NCBI GenBank assembly: GCA_017546145.1
Contig: JAFYXN010000004.1
Span: 1 to 64,000 of the forward strand
Direction of reading: 5' to 3'
From: Clostridia bacterium
GTDB lineage: Bacteria; Bacillota; Clostridia; Monoglobales; Monoglobaceae
DNA length: 64,000 bases
Every line of letters starts with the position of its first letter. The stretch's first letter is position 1. The notes under the pieces are model-generated. The model was given only the letters and a program-made list of their open reading frames with translations. It ran no database searches and was not told the DNA's origin. A program made the translations under genes and the position numbers. Of the stretch, positions 44,412 to 51,420 are shown piece by piece.

Positions 44412-45188
44412 GTGTTGAAGACAGATTATAAGGCAATAGTACCCGATATAAGCGTAATATATAAAAATGTAAATGGTTTAGAGCTGCCTTTGCGCATATA
44501 TTTGCCCAAGGGGTTTAGTAAGAAAAAAAAATACACTGCGGTGATATGCATACATGGCGGAGGATGGACAACCGGGATAAAAGACAATGAATTATGGAAT
44601 GGCGGTGATATGAGTGCGCACAGTGCTTACTATGCGGCAAAGGGATTTGTGGGAGTTTCCTTCAGCTATAGAAGTGTAGCCTTGGATGGAGTTGATTTGA
44701 GGGATATTATTGAGGATTGTAACGATGCTGTGAGATTTATTGCCGAAAACTATAGGTTTATAGACCGCAAAATTGTAATGGGTGATTCGGCGGGCGGATA
44801 TTTGGCTGTCAACCTTGCGATGGCTGAGGATGAAACAATTCGGCCTGACTTTGTTGTAGCCTGCAATCCGGTTTTGCAGTTAAAAGAGAAGTTTTTATAT
44901 GCGGCATCAAATAACAAGAATTTGGCAGAAAAGCTTAATCTTCTGAGTAGAAAAAGTAAAAAATGTTCTAATATTTTATTTGTTCATGGTTGTTCGGATA
45001 AGGTAGTAGATGTAAGGGACAGCATCCGTTTGAGCCAAAGGCTTAATCTGGAAGGGTTTAATTCTGAAATTGAACTGTTAGAAGAGACAGACCATGCATT
45101 TATACTGTTTGATTATATATATGACAATAATAAGGTTTTAGAGTTCCTTTTGCTTATAGATAAATATATAGAGGAGGCAATCTTATGA
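44412..45188 (+). CDS. Alpha/beta-hydrolase, carbohydrate esterase-like
   Basis: A 258-aa cytoplasmic hydrolase of the hormone-sensitive-lipase/BD-FAE-like group. The oxyanion motif HGGGW is at residues 48-52 and the nucleophile Ser126 is in MGDSAGGYL. An Asp in GCSDKVVDV and a His in EETDHAF complete the triad. Related enzymes remove acetyl or feruloyl groups from plant oligosaccharides, which must come off before the glycosidases can act. The start is the GTG at 44412, near GGAGGTGAAGG. It overlaps the GH36 gene by 4 nt (ATGA), so the two are coupled. Confidence 0.85.
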   Translation: MLKTDYKAIVPDISVIYKNVNGLELPLRIYLPKGFSKKKKYTAVICIHGGGWTTGIKDNELWNGGDMSAHSAYYAAKGFVGVSFSYRSVALDGVDLRDIIEDCNDAVRFIAENYRFIDRKIVMGDSAGGYLAVNLAMAEDETIRPDFVVACNPVLQLKEKFLYAASNNKNLAEKLNLLSRKSKKCSNILFVHGCSDKVVDVRDSIRLSQRLNLEGFNSEIELLEETDHAFILFDYIYDNNKVLEFLLLIDKYIEEAIL

Positions 45189-47332
45189 TTTTAAAGAACG
45201 GAAACACTTTTCATTTACAAGGGAGAAGTACAAGCTATATCATATTAATAAACGAATATGGTGATTTAATTCATTATCACTATGGCAAAAAGCTGGCAGA
45301 TATGGATTACTGTGCAAGGATTGCAAACGAGTCAAGAAGTGTGATGTCTTATGATGAAAAGGGCATTTGTCTTGAAATATCATTGTTGGAGTATCCGGCA
45401 TACGGCTATACAGATTTAAGAAGCCCTGCTTATTCGGTAAAAAATAAATATGGAAACAGCGTTTCGCGGCTTTTGTATAAGGATTATTGCATTATACAAA
45501 ATGAGGTTCAGCAGATAGAGGGTATGCCCTGTGTGTTTTCAGGCGACAAAAAAGCACAGACTTTGGAGATTACATTGAGAGATAACATAATCAATCTGGA
45601 GGTGATTTTGTCATATACCGTTTTTGAGGAGTATGATATTATTCTTCGAAGTGCGAAGTTTATTAATACTGCTGATGAAGTCATGACCGTGGAGACTTGC
45701 TACAGTGCAAGTATTGACTTTGAAAAGGGAGAGTATGATTTAGTTTATTTTCCCGGTGCATGGATAAGGGAAAGAGAGTTTATCCGTACGGAAATCAGGC
45801 TTGGCGAAAAGCTTGATATATCAAATGCCAGAGGAGGCAGTGGTCATGCTGTGAATCCTTTTGTGATGCTTTGCTCAAAGGATGCAACAGAGAGAAAAGG
45901 CGAAGTGTATGGGTTTTCACTTATATACAGCGGAAATCATTCGACTGTTGTGGAATGTGATATATATGGAAATGTAAGGGTAAAACAGGGAATAAATCCG
46001 TTTGAATTTGAACATGAATTGAGGCCGGACGAAACCTTTTACACGCCGCAGAGTGTTTTATGCTATTCGGACAGCGGCTTTGGAGGATTGTCCAGAGAGA
46101 TGCATGATGTATATCGAAATAACCTTTGCAAAAGCAAATGGGCAAATATGGACAGACCAATTCTGATAAATAACTGGGAGGCTACATATTTTGATTTTGA
46201 TGAAGAAAAGCTGATGGAGATAGTTAAGAAGGCAAAGGCTTTGGGGATAGAATTGTTTGTTTTGGATGACGGCTGGTTTGGAAAGCGGAATGATGATAAA
46301 TCCTCTCTGGGTGATTGGTTTGTAAATAAACAGAAATTACCTTCAGGAATAAATGGTCTTGCGAAACGGGTAAATAATGAGGGGTTAAAGTTTGGTCTTT
46401 GGTTTGAACCTGAAATGGTTAATCCCGATTCAAAGCTTTATCGCACTCACCCTGCCTGGGCTATTTCTGTTCCGGACAGACGGCCCGCATTTGGCAGAAA
46501 TCAGTATATGCTTGACTTATCCAACAATGATGTTTGTGACTACATCATCAAGTCTTTAAGTGATATTTTGGGGAATGCAAATATTTCGTATGTTAAATGG
46601 GATTACAACAGAATGATGACAGATATGCCGTGTAAAGGCTATAATCACAGATATACACTGGGTCTTTACAAGGTGCTTGATGCATTGACGGAAAAGTTTC
46701 CGGATGTTCTTTTTGAAGGTTGTGCAAGCGGCGGCGGACGCTTTGATGCAGGGATATTGGCGTATTCTCCGCAAATTTGGACAAGTGATAATTCTGATGC
46801 GGTATCAAGACTTAAAATTCAATATTCAACATCTATGTGCTATCCTTTAAGTACAATTTCTGCACATGTTACTGCGTCGCCAAATCATCAGGTTGGCAGG
46901 ATAACACCGCTTAAGACGAGAGCGGATGTTGCTTATGCAGGAATATTTGGATATGAGCTTGACATCACACAAATGGATGCTGTAGAAACAGAAGAAGTAA
47001 AGAAGCAAATTGAATTTTATAATGAAATAAGAACACTGGTAAGAACGGGTGACTTTTACAGATTGCAAAGTCCGTATGATGGAAACTATTGCAGTTGGCA
47101 GATTGTGGCAAAAGATAAGTCTGAATTTGTCTTATTTGGCTGCAGGGTTTTGGCTTTGCCGAATACTAAGGATGCCATATTAAAATTGGAGGGTCTGGAC
47201 GAAAGCCTTCAATATACGGACATTGATACAGAGGAACAATTCGGGGGAGCTGAACTTATGTACAGAGGTATTTTACCCAAATATAAAAATTATGACTTTT
47301 CTACTTTTGTAAGGCGGTTTAAGAGTAAATAA
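45185..47332 (+). CDS. Glycoside hydrolase family 36 alpha-galactosidase
   Basis: A 715-aa enzyme, close to the usual length of bacterial GH36 alpha-galactosidases. An N-terminal beta-supersandwich (HYHYGKKLADMDY) leads to the catalytic barrel: DDGWFGKRNDDKSSLGDW, GLWFEPEMVNPDSKL, the nucleophile Asp473 in YVKWDYNRMM, CASGGGRFDAGILAY, and acid/base Asp535 in IWTSDNSDA. All family landmarks are intact. It is cytoplasmic, releasing alpha-1,6-galactose from raffinose-type sugars, galactomannan or pectic side chains. It follows the esterase in a coupled pair and precedes a transporter. Confidence 0.95.
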   Translation: MILKNGNTFHLQGRSTSYIILINEYGDLIHYHYGKKLADMDYCARIANESRSVMSYDEKGICLEISLLEYPAYGYTDLRSPAYSVKNKYGNSVSRLLYKDYCIIQNEVQQIEGMPCVFSGDKKAQTLEITLRDNIINLEVILSYTVFEEYDIILRSAKFINTADEVMTVETCYSASIDFEKGEYDLVYFPGAWIREREFIRTEIRLGEKLDISNARGGSGHAVNPFVMLCSKDATERKGEVYGFSLIYSGNHSTVVECDIYGNVRVKQGINPFEFEHELRPDETFYTPQSVLCYSDSGFGGLSREMHDVYRNNLCKSKWANMDRPILINNWEATYFDFDEEKLMEIVKKAKALGIELFVLDDGWFGKRNDDKSSLGDWFVNKQKLPSGINGLAKRVNNEGLKFGLWFEPEMVNPDSKLYRTHPAWAISVPDRRPAFGRNQYMLDLSNNDVCDYIIKSLSDILGNANISYVKWDYNRMMTDMPCKGYNHRYTLGLYKVLDALTEKFPDVLFEGCASGGGRFDAGILAYSPQIWTSDNSDAVSRLKIQYSTSMCYPLSTISAHVTASPNHQVGRITPLKTRADVAYAGIFGYELDITQMDAVETEEVKKQIEFYNEIRTLVRTGDFYRLQSPYDGNYCSWQIVAKDKSEFVLFGCRVLALPNTKDAILKLEGLDESLQYTDIDTEEQFGGAELMYRGILPKYKNYDFSTFVRRFKSK

Positions 47333-47355
47333 TTTATGGAGGAAAGTGATATAAA

Positions 47356-48555
47356 ATGGTTGTTATAAAAAATACAAAGGCAAGAAATGCATTTATAATA
47401 GGAGGGCTGTGTTCATTATCATATTTTGCTGTATATATTGCAAGGAATATTTTAGGTGCCGTTACTCCTCAGATGATAGAACAAACCGATTACACAACAG
47501 AATACATTGGAACAACGTCATCTATGTATTTTATCTTTTATGCTGTAGGACAACTGCTAAACGGCGCAATAGGGGATAAAATAAAAGCAAGATATATGAT
47601 AAGCTTTGGATTAATTCTTGCAGGTATTACCAATATAGTGTTTCCGTATATGTCAGAATACCCGTTTTCTGCGCAGATTGTTTATGGAATGACCGGATTT
47701 TTTCTTTCTATGATATATGGTCCTATGACAAAGGTTGTTTCGGAAAATACTGAACCTGAATATGCAGTGAGATGTAGTCTTGGTTATACCTTCGCGTCGT
47801 TTTTCGGTTCTCCCATTGCAGGCTTAATGGCAGCTTTTTTTGCATGGCAGACGGTTTTTAGGATAAGCAGTATTGTACTTTTTTCAATGGGTGTTTTTTG
47901 CTTTGTATCATTTTTGTTTTTTGAGAGAAGCGGTATTGTTAAATATAATCAGTACAAAAAAGAGAAGGAAACGGGCGGGGTAAAAGTATTAATTGAAAAT
48001 CGTATAATAAGATTTACATTTATCTCAATTATCACAGGAGTTGTTCGTACAACTGTTGTTTTTTGGATGCCTACTTATGTTTCTCAGTATCTTGGTTTTT
48101 CAGCAGAATTGTCAGCAGGTATATTTACGGTTTCTACATTGATAATTTCTTTCACAACATTTATTGCCGTGTTTGTCTATGAACAGTTGGGAAGAAATAT
48201 GGAGCTTACTATATTTCTTTCGTTTGTTACTGCGGCAATAGCTTTTCTTGCGGTATATTTTGTTAAAATGCCTATACTTAATATTGTATTTTTAGTAATT
48301 GCAATTATGGCAGCAAATGGTGCAGCCTCAATGATATGGAGCAGATATTGTCCGGGTTTGAGGGATACGGGAATGGTATCTACTGCTACGGGTTTTCTTG
48401 ATTTTGTAAGTTATATGGCGGCCTCTGCATCAAGTATGTTGTTTTCTAATGCTGTTGCTGTAATAGGTTGGGGAAATCTGGTATTGATATGGTTTGGACT
48501 TATGATTGCGGGCATTGCTGTATCGGCACCCATGAATAAACAAGTAAAGGGTTAA
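47356..48555 (+). CDS. MFS transporter
   Basis: A 399-aa major facilitator with about 12 membrane helices. It starts in the manner of the organophosphate/glycerol-3-phosphate antiporter branch (SLSYFAVYIARNILGAVTPQ) with the motif-A region GQLLNGAIGDKIKARYM. The amphipathic central loop (KYNQYKKEKETGG) is normal. Family members exchange sugar phosphates or related anions. Here it may import or export a sugar, sugar acid or breakdown product of the locus. It has GGAGGAAAG before the ATG, and it is the last cargo gene, ending 94 nt before the right att core. Confidence 0.88.
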   Translation: MVVIKNTKARNAFIIGGLCSLSYFAVYIARNILGAVTPQMIEQTDYTTEYIGTTSSMYFIFYAVGQLLNGAIGDKIKARYMISFGLILAGITNIVFPYMSEYPFSAQIVYGMTGFFLSMIYGPMTKVVSENTEPEYAVRCSLGYTFASFFGSPIAGLMAAFFAWQTVFRISSIVLFSMGVFCFVSFLFFERSGIVKYNQYKKEKETGGVKVLIENRIIRFTFISIITGVVRTTVVFWMPTYVSQYLGFSAELSAGIFTVSTLIISFTTFIAVFVYEQLGRNMELTIFLSFVTAAIAFLAVYFVKMPILNIVFLVIAIMAANGAASMIWSRYCPGLRDTGMVSTATGFLDFVSYMAASASSMLFSNAVAVIGWGNLVLIWFGLMIAGIAVSAPMNKQVKG

Positions 48556-48605
48556 AACCGGAGTATTAGAACAGCTATTTAGCTTTGCACCGATATTCTA
48601 TTTAT

Positions 48606-48649
48606 CAACCCCTTGTGTGGCAAGGGTTTCCAACTGTTGCCAGTGTTTC
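48606..48649. other. attR: right inner att arm and TC core
   Basis: The right junction. The arm CTGTTGCCA is at 48634-48642, GTGTT at 48643-48647, then the shared TC (48648-48649), after which the deacetylase gene resumes. A further imperfect inverted repeat (AACCCCTTG at 48607-48615 with CAAGGGTT at 48621-48628) lies just inside and may be an accessory site or a terminator for the last operon. Confidence 0.85.
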
Positions 48650-49177
48650 AACATCCCATTGGATTGTGAAGTGTCCGGTATCACGCATTGCACCGACAAC
48701 GGCGTTGTTATAGTCGCCGTAGGGTGCGCGGAAAAGGGTGGGCTTTACGCCGGTTATTTTTTGGATTTTATTGTCGCATTTTTCCACTTCTTCCTTCATC
48801 TTGTCAACTGAAAGTTGCGTCATATGGGGGTGGGTGTTTGAGTGGTTCATTATTTCGTGACCTGCATCGTGGAGCTGTTTGACGGATTCAGGGAACTTAT
48901 CAACCCAGCCACCCACCACAAAGAATGTGGTTTTTACGTTGTATTTTTTCATAATGTCTATCAGCTGACCTGTGTCCTCGTTGCCCCATGCGGCGTCAAA
49001 GCTGAGAGCCACCACCTTTTCGGTTTCAGGTTTTTGGACGCAGTAAATGGGTAAATCGCGTTTTGCGCCTGATACCGGCAGTATGTCGCTTTTTCCTATG
49101 TAAACCAGAGACAGAAACAATATTAAGCACACAAGACAAAGTGCTCCGGTCTTTTTGGTGATTACAAAAATCTTCAT
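48650..49177 (-). pseudogene. PdaB-like polysaccharide deacetylase, 5' half, cut by the element
   Basis: The N-terminal 176 residues of a NodB-fold deacetylase: a membrane anchor (LCLVCLILFLSLVYIG), motif 1 as ALSFDAAWGNEDT, VKTTFFVVGGWVDKFPESVK, the zinc motif MNHSNTHPHMT, and FRAPYGDYNN. The canonical second Asp of motif 1 is replaced by Ala, as in PdaB-type relatives. After TIQWDV the frame enters element DNA and ends in an unrelated tail (ETLATVGNPCHTRG) at 48605, so any product lacks the last barrel strands and the LFHN motif. The 3' half is at 187-549. A ribosome binding site (AAGGA) and start are intact, so a truncated protein could be made. PdaB is a sporulation-linked protein in Bacillus; that function here is inferred. 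Confidence 0.9.
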
Positions 49178-49304
49178 ATAATATCGTGTCCTTTCTTTGA
49201 ATTTACATTAATTAATATAAGTATATTTTGTTTTTAATGTATTTAGAATAATAAAAATAAACAGTACGGCTTAAGGGAACTACAGCAAATTGTATAGTTT
49301 GGAT

Positions 49305-49333
49305 TGACAAGCATTTTTAAAAAAGGTATACTT
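49305..49333 (+). promoter_or_regulatory. Promoter of the malic enzyme operon
   Basis: TTGACA (49305-49310) and TATACT (49328-49333) with 17-nt spacing, 33 nt before the start codon. The rest of the gap from 49178 is AT-rich with nothing else I can support. Confidence 0.75.
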
Positions 49334-49366
49334 ATCTTATTGATTTATTAAAGGAGCGTCATTTTG

Positions 49367-50545
49367 ATGGATATAAAAAAGGCTGCACTTGAAAAGCACT
49401 ATGATTGGAAGGGAAAAATTGAGGTTGTTGCCCGCGCAAAGGTTGAAAACAGCATGGACTTGTCAACGGCGTATACTCCGGGGGTTGCGGAGCCTTGCCT
49501 TGTTATAAAGGATGATGTGGATAAATCCTATGAGCTTACAAGAAGGCACAACCTTGTAGCTGTAATTACTGACGGTTCGGCAGTTTTGGGACTTGGGGAT
49601 ATTGGACCTGAGGCAGGAATGCCGGTTATGGAGGGCAAGTGTGTTCTGTTTAAGGAATTTGCCGATGTGGATGCGTTTCCGCTTTGCATAAAGACAAAGG
49701 ACGTTGACGAGCTGGTACAGACAATCTATAATATCTCAGGCTCGTTTGGCGGAATTAATCTTGAGGATATTTCGGCGCCGAGGTGCTTTGAAATTGAAAG
49801 ACGGCTTAAAGAGATTTGTGATATACCGGTGTTCCATGATGATCAGCACGGTACAGCCATAGTTGTTGCCGCTGCGCTTTTGAATGCACTAAAGGTGGTT
49901 GGAAAAAAGCTTGATGAAATTAAGCTTGTAATAAACGGTGCAGGAAGTGCCGGTACGGCGATTGCAAATCATCTTCTCAGGCTGGGGGTTAAAAATCTTA
50001 TTCTTTGCGATAAGTTTGGTATAATATGCGAGGGAATGTCAAATCTTAGCGAGGCTCATGCCAAAATGAGTAAAATAACCAATCCTGAAAAGGTGCAGGG
50101 CAGCCTTTCGGACGCGCTTTGCGGTGCAGATGTGTTTATAGGAGTTTCAGCACCGAATATTGTGAAAGCCGAAGATATAAAGAGCATGGCAAAGGGAGCG
50201 GTTGTGTTCCCCATGGCAAATCCTGTTCCCGAGATTATGCCGGATTTGGCGCTTTCGGCAGGAGCGGCTGTTGTCGGAACGGGACGCTCGGACTTCCCAA
50301 ATCAGATAAATAACGTTTTGGCCTTTCCGGGAATTTTCCGCGGTGCGCTTGACGTACGCGCGTCTGACATAAATGAAGAAATGAAAATGGCGGCATCGTA
50401 TGCTATTGCGGGTCTTGTTTCGGATGAGGAGCTTTGTGCAGAATATATTTTACCCAAGGCGTTTGACCAGAGAGTTGGAAAAGCAGTTGCCGCGGCAGTT
50501 GCAAAGGCGGCTGTTGAAACAGGGGTTGCGCGGGTAGAGGCTTAA
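49367..50545 (+). CDS. NAD(P)-dependent malic enzyme
   Basis: A 392-aa short-form malic enzyme that decarboxylates malate to pyruvate. [12 protein letters not shown] holds the N-terminal catalytic Tyr region. [15 protein letters not shown] is the substrate loop, [16 protein letters not shown] and [10 protein letters not shown] bind the metal, and [16 protein letters not shown] is the nucleotide-binding Rossmann motif. The ATG at 49367 is taken as the start, one codon after an in-frame TTG. The cofactor cannot be fixed from sequence. It is chromosomal, next to the split deacetylase gene, and is followed 1 nt later by the folate gene. Confidence 0.95.
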   Translation: MDIKKAALEKHYDWKGKIEVVARAKVENSMDLSTAYTPGVAEPCLVIKDDVDKSYELTRRHNLVAVITDGSAVLGLGDIGPEAGMPVMEGKCVLFKEFADVDAFPLCIKTKDVDELVQTIYNISGSFGGINLEDISAPRCFEIERRLKEICDIPVFHDDQHGTAIVVAAALLNALKVVGKKLDEIKLVINGAGSAGTAIANHLLRLGVKNLILCDKFGIICEGMSNLSEAHAKMSKITNPEKVQGSLSDALCGADVFIGVSAPNIVKAEDIKSMAKGAVVFPMANPVPEIMPDLALSAGAAVVGTGRSDFPNQINNVLAFPGIFRGALDVRASDINEEMKMAASYAIAGLVSDEELCAEYILPKAFDQRVGKAVAAAVAKAAVETGVARVEA

Positions 50546-50546
50546 T

Positions 50547-51113
50547 ATGAAGCACGAAAAAAGTGAGATTAGAGATATAAACAAAGCTGCACGTGCTAAA
50601 GTGAACAGCAAGGCGGTTGCTCAAAAGAGCCGCGTGGCGGCGGAAAGCTTTCTTAAAAGCCGGATATATAAAAATTCAAACTGCATTATGCTGTATATGC
50701 CGCTTGGCAACGAGGTTGACACTGCGGAAATTATAAAAGCCGCATGCCGCGACGGAAAACGCTTGGTCTTTCCTGTGACCGACAAAGATACAGGGGAGAT
50801 AACTCCATACTATGCCGCGGAGGATACCCTTTTTAAAAGGGGTGCGTTTTCGGTTTCTGAGCCATGCGGCACCGAAGCTGCTGAACTTAAACAAATTGAT
50901 GCGGTTATTGTGCCGGGGATTGCATTTGATAGATTTGGCAACAGAGTGGGGTTTGGAAAGGGCTGTTATGACAGGCTTTTGCAGAGGATATCAGCGGTTA
51001 AAATCGGGCTATGCTATGACTTTCAGGTTTGTGATGAAATTGCGGCAGACCTGTATGATGTAAAAATGAATTTTTTGATTACGGAAAGCGGAATGGTTAA
51101 AGCGGAAAGATAA
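50547..51113 (+). CDS. 5-formyltetrahydrofolate cyclo-ligase
   Basis: A 188-aa enzyme that converts 5-formyl-THF to 5,10-methenyl-THF with ATP. An N-terminal basic helix (INKAARAKVNSKAVAQKSRV) is followed by MLYMPLGNEVDT, VFPVTDKDTGEI, VIVPGIAFDRFGNRVGFGKG and CYDRLL, the conserved folate and ATP site. Full length. It starts 1 nt after the malic enzyme stop, so it is co-transcribed with it. No sign of transfer or damage. Confidence 0.95.
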   Translation: MKHEKSEIRDINKAARAKVNSKAVAQKSRVAAESFLKSRIYKNSNCIMLYMPLGNEVDTAEIIKAACRDGKRLVFPVTDKDTGEITPYYAAEDTLFKRGAFSVSEPCGTEAAELKQIDAVIVPGIAFDRFGNRVGFGKGCYDRLLQRISAVKIGLCYDFQVCDEIAADLYDVKMNFLITESGMVKAER

Positions 51114-51295
51114 GTAAGGCGCAAAGCGGATAAAACGTTTCTATTCGTAGTTGTTAATTAGATGTGCAAAAACCGCCATCGAAAAGGTGCGATACAGATG
51201 TTTGCGATGATTTTTTTGTTATATAATAGTACAAATCACGGCAAGAATAACAAAGCGGTGGTAATATATGCAATATGTTTAGTTTAATTTTACAG

Positions 51296-51331
51296 TTGCA
51301 AAATTTAAAAAAGTATGTTAAAATAATAACA
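51296..51331 (+). promoter_or_regulatory. adhE promoter with Rex-like operator
   Basis: TTGCAA (51296-51301) and TAAAAT (51319-51324) are 17 nt apart. The -10 lies inside the inverted repeat TGTTAAAATAATAACA (51316-51331), which resembles the Rex redox-repressor site TTGTTAAnnnnTTAACAA. Rex repression relieved at high NADH is established for clostridial adhE genes, so the same control is likely here. The remainder of the gap (51114-51295) is AT-rich with no gene that I can support. Confidence 0.6.
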
Positions 51332-51420
51332 AAGTGAGTATTGGAGTAATGGAGAATACTTGTTTCAGGCACGGAAGAGGTGTCGTTTGGATATAAATAT
51401 TAAATATGGGAGGAATTGAG

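Larger units (their letters stand above)
548..48649. mobile_element. 48.1 kb serine-recombinase integrative element inserted in a pdaB-like gene
   Basis: The element is bounded by the two halves of one deacetylase gene and by a TC dinucleotide at each end (548-549 and 48648-48649), giving a 48,100 bp unit. Removing it restores an in-frame gene. Its inner ends, once joined, form a palindrome of 9-bp arms around a 12-nt centre whose middle two bases are the same TC. Recombination genes inside are an intact large serine recombinase (3885-5336), an excisionase-type HTH protein (6030-6212), a broken small relaxase (5499-5985) and a small resolvase (9587-10162). There is no type IV secretion, coupling protein or DNA-packaging gene, so at most it is mobilisable rather than self-conjugative. 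About 38 kb of cargo is one glycan-use locus. The boundaries are read directly from sequence. Assigning the 3885-5336 recombinase as the integrase is inference from its position and family. Confidence 0.9.

Noticed and set aside
48605-49177. A complete 190-aa deacetylase
   Set aside because: The last 14 residues are read from element DNA and the conserved C-terminal motif is missing, so it is a truncated half.
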